Below are positions 1 through 6,360 of a DNA stretch of 10,187 nucleotides, piece after piece (the first letter of the stretch is position 1; each line of letters opens with the position of its first letter). Made by a program: the position numbers and the translations under genes. The notes beneath the pieces are model-generated. The model saw only the letters and a list, made by a program, of their open reading frames with translations. It did not search any database and had not been told where the DNA came from. The DNA comes from Cycloclasticus sp. GTDB lineage: Bacteria; Pseudomonadota; Gammaproteobacteria; Methylococcales; Cycloclasticaceae. The stretch spans positions 1 through 10,187 of the forward strand of contig JAHRWG010000113.1 of assembly GCA_019090295.1 (NCBI GenBank), written 5' to 3'.

Positions 1-860
1 GTAGCCAGTTTTTCGGTAGCCTCCGAGTCTTGTTGCCGCCAAAAATTGCTAAACGACTCGGTTTTTTCTGCTTTGGTTGTATTTTCAATAGACGATGCTA
101 TTTCTTTGAAACAAACACTGGCAATAGATTGAGGGTTCAATAAAACAGCAGGGCATTGCAATGATATTGAAGAGATCATCGTTTCATCAACTTGGACATA
201 ACCTAAGTAATTGATGTCAGCTTCAATGTACTTTTCAACAGCTGTTTTAAAGCGTTTGTAGACCTGTTGGCTTTGCGCTTGGTCTAATGCCATATTAACT
301 AAAATGGATGCTTTTTTTGTAAAGTCTGTCCGTTTTAAAGCTTTTAACAGGGAAAATGAGTCGGTTAGTGAGGTTGGCTCAGGTGTGATAACAATAATAG
401 AGAACTGTGACGCCCTAATGAAGTCTAAAACATCATCACCAATACCAGCCGCAGTATCAATGATCAGGTAATCAAAAGTTTTTTGAAGTTGATCAAGGGT
501 GTTTAATAATATTTCTTTTTGCTGTTTGGAGAAGTGAGCGTACTCGGTAATACCTGTTGCGCCAGGAATAACTTTTAAGCCACGCGGGCCATCAATAATG
601 ATATCTTTTAGTGCCTTTTTGCCATTAAAAAGGTGCTCAAGCGTAAACTTTGGTCGAATGCCCAGTAATATATTAATGTTAGCTAAGCTTGCATCGGCAT
701 CAAAAAGGCAAACCTTATTGTCTAAAGCAGCCAATGACAATGCTAAGTTTGTGGAGATGCTTGATTTTCCAACACCTCCTTTTCCGCTAGTGACGGCAAT
801 CACTTTTGCTTGTGGCTGATTCACGTGTTGTTGATTTGAATTATTGTAAGCAAATACCAT
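1..860 (-). CDS. MinD/ParA-family ATPase, FlhG/FleN-like (3' end beyond window)
   Basis: Open from ATG at 860 down to the left edge without a stop, giving 286 codons; the C-terminus is missing. Residues 26-33 form a deviant Walker A (GKGGVGKS, signature Lys27 and Lys32), residues 52-61 the Walker A' (LFDADASLAN), and residues 130-139 the Walker B (DYLIIDTAAG). Similarity to Pseudomonas FleN runs along the whole visible length (for example DTAAGIGD, then EPTSLTDS), so this is a SIMIBI ATPase that would dimerise on ATP at the membrane or cell pole. FleN/FlhG controls flagellar number. However, the N-terminus lacks the DQAxxLR motif by which Vibrio-type FlhG stimulates FlhF, and the gene heads its own transcript, divergent from cysZ, rather than following flhF. 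A FlhG paralogue is therefore as likely as FlhG itself. Upstream GGAAGA lies about 10 nt before the ATG and supports this start. Confidence 0.85.
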   Translation of the reverse strand, partial: MVFAYNNSNQQHVNQPQAKVIAVTSGKGGVGKSSISTNLALSLAALDNKVCLFDADASLANINILLGIRPKFTLEHLFNGKKALKDIIIDGPRGLKVIPGATGITEYAHFSKQQKEILLNTLDQLQKTFDYLIIDTAAGIGDDVLDFIRASQFSIIVITPEPTSLTDSFSLLKALKRTDFTKKASILVNMALDQAQSQQVYKRFKTAVEKYIEADINYLGYVQVDETMISSISLQCPAVLLNPQSIASVCFKEIASSIENTTKAEKTESFSNFWRQQDSEATEKLA

Positions 861-887
861 TTTGATGACATCTTCCGTTTATCTTTT

Positions 888-916
888 TTAACAGAGTATA
901 TATGCTGTAATATTAT
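888..916 (+). promoter_or_regulatory. Putative sigma70 promoter of cysZ
   Basis: TTAACA at 888-893 and TATTAT at 911-916 are separated by exactly 17 bp; each matches the consensus in five of six positions. Transcription would start near 923, leaving a leader of about 23 nt that contains AAAGAG at 931-936 as ribosome binding site. The 85-bp gap is shared with the divergent MinD-like gene, for which I see TATACT-like elements but no well-spaced -35 box. Confidence 0.55.
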
Positions 917-945
917 CAAAATTTACCTTAAAAGAGTTGGAAACT

Positions 946-1689
946 ATGCAGAATAAACTAACGATCCACACCAGCGCTATTAGCCATGGCTTGCGCTGCT
1001 TTATTGCTGGCATAGGACTATTAAAACATCCAAAGTTAAGGCGCTTCGTGTGGATTCCCTTGTTGATTAATATATGTTTATTTAGCATTGCGACATGGGG
1101 GCTTTGGACCTACCTAATCAGTAGTATCGATGCACTGCTTCCGAGTTGGTTAAGCTGGCTATCATGGTTTATTATTCCACTGTTTATGGTGAGTATGTTA
1201 ACCATTGTTTATTATACTTTTACCCTGATCTCAAACATTATTGCCGCGCCTTTTTATGGGCAATTAGCAAAAAATGTTGAAGCCCACCTTAAAGGGCACC
1301 CCTTTATAGAGAAGACTGACGGCTATTTTGTCGCTGAGATGCTAGGAATGATCGCATCTGAAGTCAGGAAGCAATTGTACTACCTTGTACGAGCATTGCC
1401 TTTGTTGATGCTATCGATGATACCCGGAGTTAACATCATTGCCTTACCTGCTTGGCTGCTATTTAGTGCGTGGTTTTTGTCTTTTGAATATGCAGGCTAT
1501 ACCTTTGAAAATCACGGCGTTCTATTTAATGAGCAAAAAAATATATTAGCTAACTTTAAGTTACCAGGCATGGCCTTTGGAGGGATTAGTCTCCTAGCAA
1601 CAGCCATACCTATAGTAAACCTGTTTGCTCCTGCTATTGCCGTAGCAGGAGCGACAAAGATGTTGTATGAGCGTGGTGAACTGGATTGA
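946..1689 (+). CDS. cysZ: CysZ-type sulfate transporter (EI24 family)
   Basis: A 247-residue integral membrane protein of the CysZ/EI24 family, which imports sulfate across the inner membrane for assimilation into cysteine. Length matches E. coli CysZ (253 aa). Family landmarks are visible: LRRFVWIPLLIN (31-42), the NIIAAPFYGQLA stretch (97-108), RALPLL followed by the helix-breaking IPGVN (149-163), LLFSAWF (171-177), FENH (187-190), and the C-terminal NLFAPAIAVAGAT (225-237). Hydrophobic segments fall at about 34-57, 72-97, 148-181 and 209-238. I chose ATG at 946 because AAAGAG ends 9 nt before it; an in-frame TTG at 937 would add three residues but would start directly after that binding site. 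The nearest neighbours on either side are not sulfur genes, so the transport role rests on homology alone. Confidence 0.88.
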   Translation: MQNKLTIHTSAISHGLRCFIAGIGLLKHPKLRRFVWIPLLINICLFSIATWGLWTYLISSIDALLPSWLSWLSWFIIPLFMVSMLTIVYYTFTLISNIIAAPFYGQLAKNVEAHLKGHPFIEKTDGYFVAEMLGMIASEVRKQLYYLVRALPLLMLSMIPGVNIIALPAWLLFSAWFLSFEYAGYTFENHGVLFNEQKNILANFKLPGMAFGGISLLATAIPIVNLFAPAIAVAGATKMLYERGELD

Positions 1690-1695
1690 ATTAAA

Positions 1696-1712
1696 AGCTA
1701 GGTCGTCTAGCT
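1696..1712 (-). terminator. Weak hairpin at the mtaB/cysZ convergence
   Basis: A perfect 6-bp stem (AGCTAG and CTAGCT) with a 5-nt loop. Read on the minus strand it is followed by TTTTAATT, so it could end the mtaB transcript; its first arm contains the last sense codon and stop of mtaB. The short, AT-rich stem makes it a weak candidate. On the plus strand no T-run follows, so it is less convincing for cysZ. Confidence 0.4.
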
Positions 1713-3002
1713 GGTTGTTAGATGGTCTGTTACAAATACACCCTGTTTGACAGCACTCAACTGAACAGGGGTTATGGTATTAGTCAACTGTTCGGGTTGA
1801 CGGGTTGTAGTTTGTACCCGTATATAATGGGGGCTATAGCCAGAAATAGTTGAGATGCCATCTGCATCAGCTGGCTGAGCTTCTTCCCACAATACCTCAC
1901 AGCTGTTGTTTAACAGTTTATTCATTGCCTGTTCCTTTAACGTCTCAGACAGCAAATGAAGCAGCTTACTACGTTCTTTCTTTATGGCATCATTCACTTG
2001 GTTTGCCATCAGGGCTGCTTTTGTCCCTTCACGTTTTGAATAGCTAAATATATGTAGGTTTCCAAATTTTATTTCATTAACAAATGATAATGTTTGCTGC
2101 CACTCTTCTTCAGTCTCTCCAGGGAAGCCAACAATAATATCAGACGTAATATTTATCTCGGGGATATGGTGACGCGCTTCTTTAACGATTTGACGAAACT
2201 CATCTGTTTTACAGCGTCGAGACATTCGTTTTAAAACTGTATCAGCGCCACTTTGAATGGGTAGGTGTAAGTGTGGCATTAAACGAGGGTTTAAGAATAG
2301 TTTGAAAAAACCTTGAGGTAAATCCCAGGGTTCTAAAGAACCCATACGTATCCTAGGAATACGGGTCTCTTTAAGTAAGGCCTCAATAAGGTGATAAAGG
2401 TTAGTGTCTATCTCACTACCATACCCACCCAAATGCACACCAGTAATGACGATTTCTGAAATACCTTTATTGTGTAAAGTATTAACTTCATCTACTATCT
2501 CTTTGATACTTCTGCTTTTTTCATCGCCTCTTGCGATGGTCACAATGCAAAAACTACATCGGTAACGGCAGCCATCTTGCACTTTGACAAAGGCCCGTTG
2601 GCGGCCCCTAACAAACAAACTAGAGGCGTTGGGCTCGGTGGCAATACTTGGCATAACTACTTCATCAACAGCGTCTAATGTTAAGTCAACAAGTTGGTCT
2701 TTCTGCTGGTTATTAACCAAGACATCCACCCCATTTAAAGAGACGGTTTCGTCTGTATTTAAGGTGGCATAGCAGCCACTGACAACCAGTTTAGCTTTAG
2801 GGTTTTTTGTATGCGTTTTACGAATAAGCTGACGTGACTTACGCACAGCACCTTGAGTAACAGCGCAGGTATTCAACACAAGAATATCGGGTGCAGCATC
2901 CTCGTCGACAATGGTATGACCGCGAGCGCCAAAATCATGTGCCCACGATTCAACCTCTGCCTCATTAAGTCGGCATCCAAGTGTTTTAAGGTGAACTCGC
3001 AT
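1707..3002 (-). CDS. mtaB: tRNA t6A37 methylthiotransferase MtaB
   Basis: A 431-residue radical-SAM methylthiotransferase predicted to convert t6A at position 37 of ANN-decoding tRNAs to ms2t6A. The N-terminal domain supplies the auxiliary 4Fe-4S cluster ligands Cys10 (TLGCRLNEAE), Cys46 (LNTCAVT) and Cys77 (VSGCYA). The radical-SAM CxxxCxxC motif is Cys145, Cys149 and Cys152 (GCRYRCSFC). The last 60 or so residues fit a TRAM-like RNA-binding domain. The opening MRVHLKTLGCRLNEAE is typical of MtaB rather than MiaB or RimO. The frame stays open further upstream into the preceding gene, but homology begins at the ATG at 3002, so I used that start; no strong Shine-Dalgarno is visible. It follows the acyltransferase-hydrolase gene by 34 bp on the same strand with no terminator, so co-transcription is likely without implying a shared function. 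Confidence 0.9.
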   Translation of the reverse strand: MRVHLKTLGCRLNEAEVESWAHDFGARGHTIVDEDAAPDILVLNTCAVTQGAVRKSRQLIRKTHTKNPKAKLVVSGCYATLNTDETVSLNGVDVLVNNQQKDQLVDLTLDAVDEVVMPSIATEPNASSLFVRGRQRAFVKVQDGCRYRCSFCIVTIARGDEKSRSIKEIVDEVNTLHNKGISEIVITGVHLGGYGSEIDTNLYHLIEALLKETRIPRIRMGSLEPWDLPQGFFKLFLNPRLMPHLHLPIQSGADTVLKRMSRRCKTDEFRQIVKEARHHIPEINITSDIIVGFPGETEEEWQQTLSFVNEIKFGNLHIFSYSKREGTKAALMANQVNDAIKKERSKLLHLLSETLKEQAMNKLLNNSCEVLWEEAQPADADGISTISGYSPHYIRVQTTTRQPEQLTNTITPVQLSAVKQGVFVTDHLTTS

Positions 3003-3036
3003 AAATATAAAGAAATTTGAAAAAGGGTATTTTACG

Positions 3037-5328
3037 TTATTTATGCTGCTGTTTGATAAAGTCAATGACACTTTGTTGGCAATTATTCGTATTCTCATAC
3101 AAGATGCCGTGTCTTGTCGAACTAACCCATTGGTAAGAACGGAACTCTTGTTGAATACCTTCAAGTAAAAGCTTCATGCTTGTGGGGGAGGCGATAGGGT
3201 CATTATCAGCATGAATGATTAGGGTAGGGCATTGGATTTTTTTCAAGTAACGCTTGGTGTTCTCAATTAGCATTAGAAGCTGGGTGACCGCTGACAAAGG
3301 AAGATGCTGATAATTAATATGTGGATGTTCAGGTATATTTTTTTTAAAAGGCAGGCCATGAAAACGGGTTAGTTTATGAATGGCCATGTTTGAGAAATGC
3401 CCTGTTTTAGCAAGCAATTTTTTAGGGTTTTTTAGTTCAAGGGGGGTGCCACAGCTAACGACTGATTTAATACATGCTTTTGGCTTTCCCGCCATAATTA
3501 GAGAGAGTAAACCACCGGTGGAGAAGCCAACTAAGTGGATGTTGCTACTGTAGCCCATAGCAACATTTATGCTTTGTTTAAGAGATTGCTGCCAATCTTG
3601 CCAGCGTCTCTGGTGCAAATCCCATGGCGAGGTTCCATGTCCCTTAAGACGACAACCAATAACTGTGTAACCTAATGCATGAAGTTTAGTTCCTAAGTCT
3701 TTCATTTCATAAGGTGTGGAAAGTAAACCGTGGGTCAAAATGACGCTTTGGCCATTGCTCACCTTAGGGATCAGTAGGTACGGTTTAGCTGCTTCCTCTT
3801 CAAGGAACTGCTGCTCGTTAATGCGCTCAAACTGTTGGTTCAGGTATTCGGATCTATCCCATCGAAACTCTCGGATATCATCATCGAAAAAGAATTCTGA
3901 TAACTCAATGCATTGGGTATCGATGTTAAAATGCAAGGCTTCCTGTATGGCCTCCTGAACTTGAGGAATGGGCTTGACCTCATTGGAGTAAACGGCAATA
4001 GGATTCAGGATACGAATAGTATCAAAATTATTTTTAGCACAAATTTGTTCACTAAAAATATAATTCTCCCCATCGTCAGTTAACAGTTTTGCATGGTAAG
4101 CATTCCGCAAAAACTGGCTAAGCTCAGTGCTTTTCATGGTTAGAGCAGCGCGATATATACAGGGGTTTTTAAGTGATGTATGGAAGTTTAAATGAGCATT
4201 TTTTTGTAAAAATTTAATGCTTAAATACAGCGTCATGTGGAAATGTTGCTTGCTGCACACAGTTTTCTTATCAGCGAGTAAATGAATAATGACAGTGGAG
4301 GCAATATGGGCAATGTTGATGGTGACTTGAGAGTATATTTGCTGCATAAAAGCGTCACGTATTTTACGTGTGTTGCGCTGATAACTTAGCCTAAATAATT
4401 GCTTATTCCAGTCGCTATCGTGATGGGTAGAATTTAATATCTCATTTAAGCTTAAGTGACTTTTTTTTATAAAAGCTGTGGCGATACTTGATTCAAGTTT
4501 GGTCCAGTAATCTTCTACAATAATCGCTGGGCCCAGTTGAATATCCATATCAGTTTTTGTAAGTAATAAATTACCTTCAATCACTAACTCTTCTTTAAAA
4601 CGTTTGCGAATGTGCTGGAAAAAGAAAGTGGCGCTATCCTTTAAGATATTGGTTTTTACTCTAAGGGGATAAAATGTAATATTGCATGGGACAAGGCGGG
4701 TTGGTTTTTGACATGCCTCTACCATTAAGTCCATGTTTTCAAACCCAAGTTCATTTGCCCAAAGCGATAATGTTTTTTGTTCACCTGTCTCATTTAAACT
4801 ACGCACGACAGACTTGAAGATAGTCACCCCTAAGCCAATCACAGCGACACCAGTGTGCAATTTTCTACGTTCATGTTGGGACCTTGAATACACCGAATAT
4901 CGACCTTTTTTATCAATGCTTCGCCGGTCTTTTACAATCCCACCCTCTGGGAAGGCAATAAGTTTATAACCCAGTAAAATGTCTCGTGAAACATGGTACA
5001 TAAGGGAGTTGGTATGATTAGAAATTCCACCTAGTTTTCGTAAATAGCCACCCCAGAAACGGTCACTAAAAAGTTCATTGCTGGCAATTGAGCGAGAATA
5101 GAGCCCAGTTTCTTGGTAGATCAAATATTGGGGGATACATGTTTCAAACCGAGCAAAGTGGTTAAATAAGAATATATCACCCGTTGACCAAGACGTTTTT
5201 TTTGTATGTGTGTTGATGGACAGCTTTAATGCGCTAAGCAGCAGTCGCATTGCGCGATGAGTCCATCGGTAAGCAGAAGCGCTAATTTGATGTGCCTTGA
5301 TAATTTTTTGAGTAATTAAATTATTCAT
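3037..5328 (-). CDS. Fused glycerolipid-type acyltransferase / alpha-beta hydrolase
   Basis: A 763-residue two-enzyme fusion. The N-terminal part (about 1-280) is a PlsB/PlsC-like acyltransferase: the catalytic block is NHFARFE, with His57 and Glu62 in an HX4E arrangement rather than the usual HX4D, and an acceptor-binding FPEGG lies at 126-130. The region of about 290-500 has no motif I recognise; it is mostly helical-looking and may correspond to the C-terminal part of PlsB-like proteins. The C-terminal part (about 515-763) is an alpha/beta hydrolase of the monoacylglycerol-lipase/esterase type: oxyanion HG at 533-534, nucleophile Ser603 in GFSTGG, acid Asp710 in HADND, and His740 in TRHG. 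No signal peptide is evident. Its role is probably acyl transfer to, or deacylation of, a lipid; the substrate is unknown. A GTG lies directly before the chosen ATG (tandem starts). It is divergent from the phosphopantetheinyl transferase gene. Confidence 0.8.
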   Translation of the reverse strand: MNNLITQKIIKAHQISASAYRWTHRAMRLLLSALKLSINTHTKKTSWSTGDIFLFNHFARFETCIPQYLIYQETGLYSRSIASNELFSDRFWGGYLRKLGGISNHTNSLMYHVSRDILLGYKLIAFPEGGIVKDRRSIDKKGRYSVYSRSQHERRKLHTGVAVIGLGVTIFKSVVRSLNETGEQKTLSLWANELGFENMDLMVEACQKPTRLVPCNITFYPLRVKTNILKDSATFFFQHIRKRFKEELVIEGNLLLTKTDMDIQLGPAIIVEDYWTKLESSIATAFIKKSHLSLNEILNSTHHDSDWNKQLFRLSYQRNTRKIRDAFMQQIYSQVTINIAHIASTVIIHLLADKKTVCSKQHFHMTLYLSIKFLQKNAHLNFHTSLKNPCIYRAALTMKSTELSQFLRNAYHAKLLTDDGENYIFSEQICAKNNFDTIRILNPIAVYSNEVKPIPQVQEAIQEALHFNIDTQCIELSEFFFDDDIREFRWDRSEYLNQQFERINEQQFLEEEAAKPYLLIPKVSNGQSVILTHGLLSTPYEMKDLGTKLHALGYTVIGCRLKGHGTSPWDLHQRRWQDWQQSLKQSINVAMGYSSNIHLVGFSTGGLLSLIMAGKPKACIKSVVSCGTPLELKNPKKLLAKTGHFSNMAIHKLTRFHGLPFKKNIPEHPHINYQHLPLSAVTQLLMLIENTKRYLKKIQCPTLIIHADNDPIASPTSMKLLLEGIQQEFRSYQWVSSTRHGILYENTNNCQQSVIDFIKQQHK

Positions 5329-5364
5329 CACGACGCAGTTAAATAGTGGCTTGACTGTAGTTTT

Positions 5365-5393
5365 ACTATAAGTAGCAAAATACCGTAAGTGAA
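5365..5393 (-). promoter_or_regulatory. Putative sigma70 promoter of the fusion gene and mtaB
   Basis: On the minus strand, TTCACT (5393-5388) and TATAGT (5370-5365) are separated by 17 bp; the -10 matches consensus in five of six positions and the -35 in four. Transcription would start near 5358, about 30 nt before the ATG at 5328. The same 114-bp gap carries a plus-strand TTGACT at 5351-5356, but no good -10 at the right spacing, so the promoter for the divergent transferase gene is unclear. Confidence 0.5.
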
Positions 5394-5445
5394 ATTTTTA
5401 AAAAAGGTAAACTACCGTCATGAATGAATGTTTTTTAATGCCTAG

Positions 5446-6153
5446 ATGTCCCTCAGAATAAATTTACCCCATGATGAGATCCATGTTTGGCAACTAAGTC
5501 TATCGAACACATTGATAGACTGGTTTGAATACGCGGAGCTGTTAAGTAAAACTGAACAGGATAAAGTGGCGCGCTTTAGAAACCCTTTGCATCGTTCACG
5601 AGCAATGGCAGTACGTGTTCAGCTAAGGTTGTTACTCTCACATTATTTAATGCTAGAGCCCCAACAAATTGATTTTCAAACAGAGCAATACGGTAAACCC
5701 GTTCTATCAAATACAAATTTGGCTTTTAATCTTTCACATAGTGGCAGTGATGGTTTAGTAGCTGTGAGCATGAACTCTCAAATGGGGGTGGATATTGAAC
5801 ACTGGCGATCGCTTGATAACCTTGATGGTATGGTCGAACGTAACTTTTCTGCAACTGAAAAAGAAATTTGGCTGCGGGTCCCTAAAGAACAGCAGACGCC
5901 CGTATTTTTTCATCATTGGACAGCTAAAGAAGCTTTTATTAAGGCAACAGGTCGTGGATTAGGAATGGGGCTGGCGCGTTGTAGCTTTGATATAGCGGGT
6001 GATACTCGATTACTGGCATGTCCTGCAGAATATGGCCGCCCTGAGGACTGGCAGAGTTATCAGTTAGCAGTAGGTGAAAAAAAGAGTGCAACGCTGGTTA
6101 TCAAAGCTAAAGCCAGCCAACTGGTATTAAAAAACTTCAACCCTAAACTTTAA
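5446..6153 (+). CDS. Sfp-type 4'-phosphopantetheinyl transferase
   Basis: A 235-residue Sfp/Gsp/EntD-family enzyme that transfers 4'-phosphopantetheine from coenzyme A to a conserved serine of carrier proteins. All family motifs are intact: YGKPVL (82-87), FNLSHSGS (94-101), the Mg-binding GVDIE (114-118, Asp116 and Glu118) and WTAKEAFIKATGRGLG (158-173, including Lys161 and Glu162). The length fits the larger Sfp type rather than AcpS. The gene two-thirds of a kilobase downstream encodes a carrier domain with a serine that would need this modification, making it the obvious client; it could also serve carriers elsewhere in the genome. ATG at 5446 is the first usable start because an in-frame ATG at 5428 meets a stop at 5443; the ribosome binding site is weak. 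Confidence 0.93.
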   Translation: MSLRINLPHDEIHVWQLSLSNTLIDWFEYAELLSKTEQDKVARFRNPLHRSRAMAVRVQLRLLLSHYLMLEPQQIDFQTEQYGKPVLSNTNLAFNLSHSGSDGLVAVSMNSQMGVDIEHWRSLDNLDGMVERNFSATEKEIWLRVPKEQQTPVFFHHWTAKEAFIKATGRGLGMGLARCSFDIAGDTRLLACPAEYGRPEDWQSYQLAVGEKKSATLVIKAKASQLVLKNFNPKL

Positions 6154-6360
6154 CGGTTCTGTTTGAGTTCATTGAACTTATCTATTAAAAGCAGGTGTTG
6201 TCTTTGGGTGGGCTAAATCACTCAGTCAATCAAATGCGCCACTAAACCCTTTTCCCTGTCAGTATTGGAGAAGCTAAGAGGATAATCTTCTTCCGTGCAA
6301 AGCACTCTTATTATAAAATATGTACTGGCATAGTTTTTAACCTTAAAGCAAATTAAACGT
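6154..6360 (+). other. Gap upstream of the acyl-AMP ligase gene
   Basis: No coding potential was recognised in these 207 bases. TAAAAT at 6314-6319 could be a -10 element for the ligase gene, but the -35 region (TTCCGT, 6291-6296) is poor. No convincing terminator follows the transferase gene, so read-through transcription from it is possible. No clear Shine-Dalgarno precedes the ligase ATG. A short palindrome near the left end is listed separately. Confidence 0.35.
6166..6178. repeat. 13-bp palindrome AGTTCA-T-TGAACT
   Basis: A perfect inverted repeat with 6-bp arms around one central base, 12 nt after the stop of the transferase gene. It lacks a T-run, so it does not look like a terminator; an operator for a dimeric regulator is possible but unsupported by a second copy in the gap. 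Confidence 0.3.

Noticed and set aside
598..819. Plus-strand open frame of 73 codons
   Set aside because: Antisense shadow of the MinD-like gene, whose Walker motifs are in the opposite strand.
1741..1770. 7-bp inverted repeat CCCTGTT/AACAGGG
   Set aside because: It has a 16-nt loop, lies inside mtaB coding sequence and lacks a T-run; probably chance.
3003..3164. N-terminal extension of the mtaB frame by 54 residues
   Set aside because: It lies over the end of the preceding gene on the same strand and has no MtaB similarity; the family N-terminus begins at the ATG at 3002.
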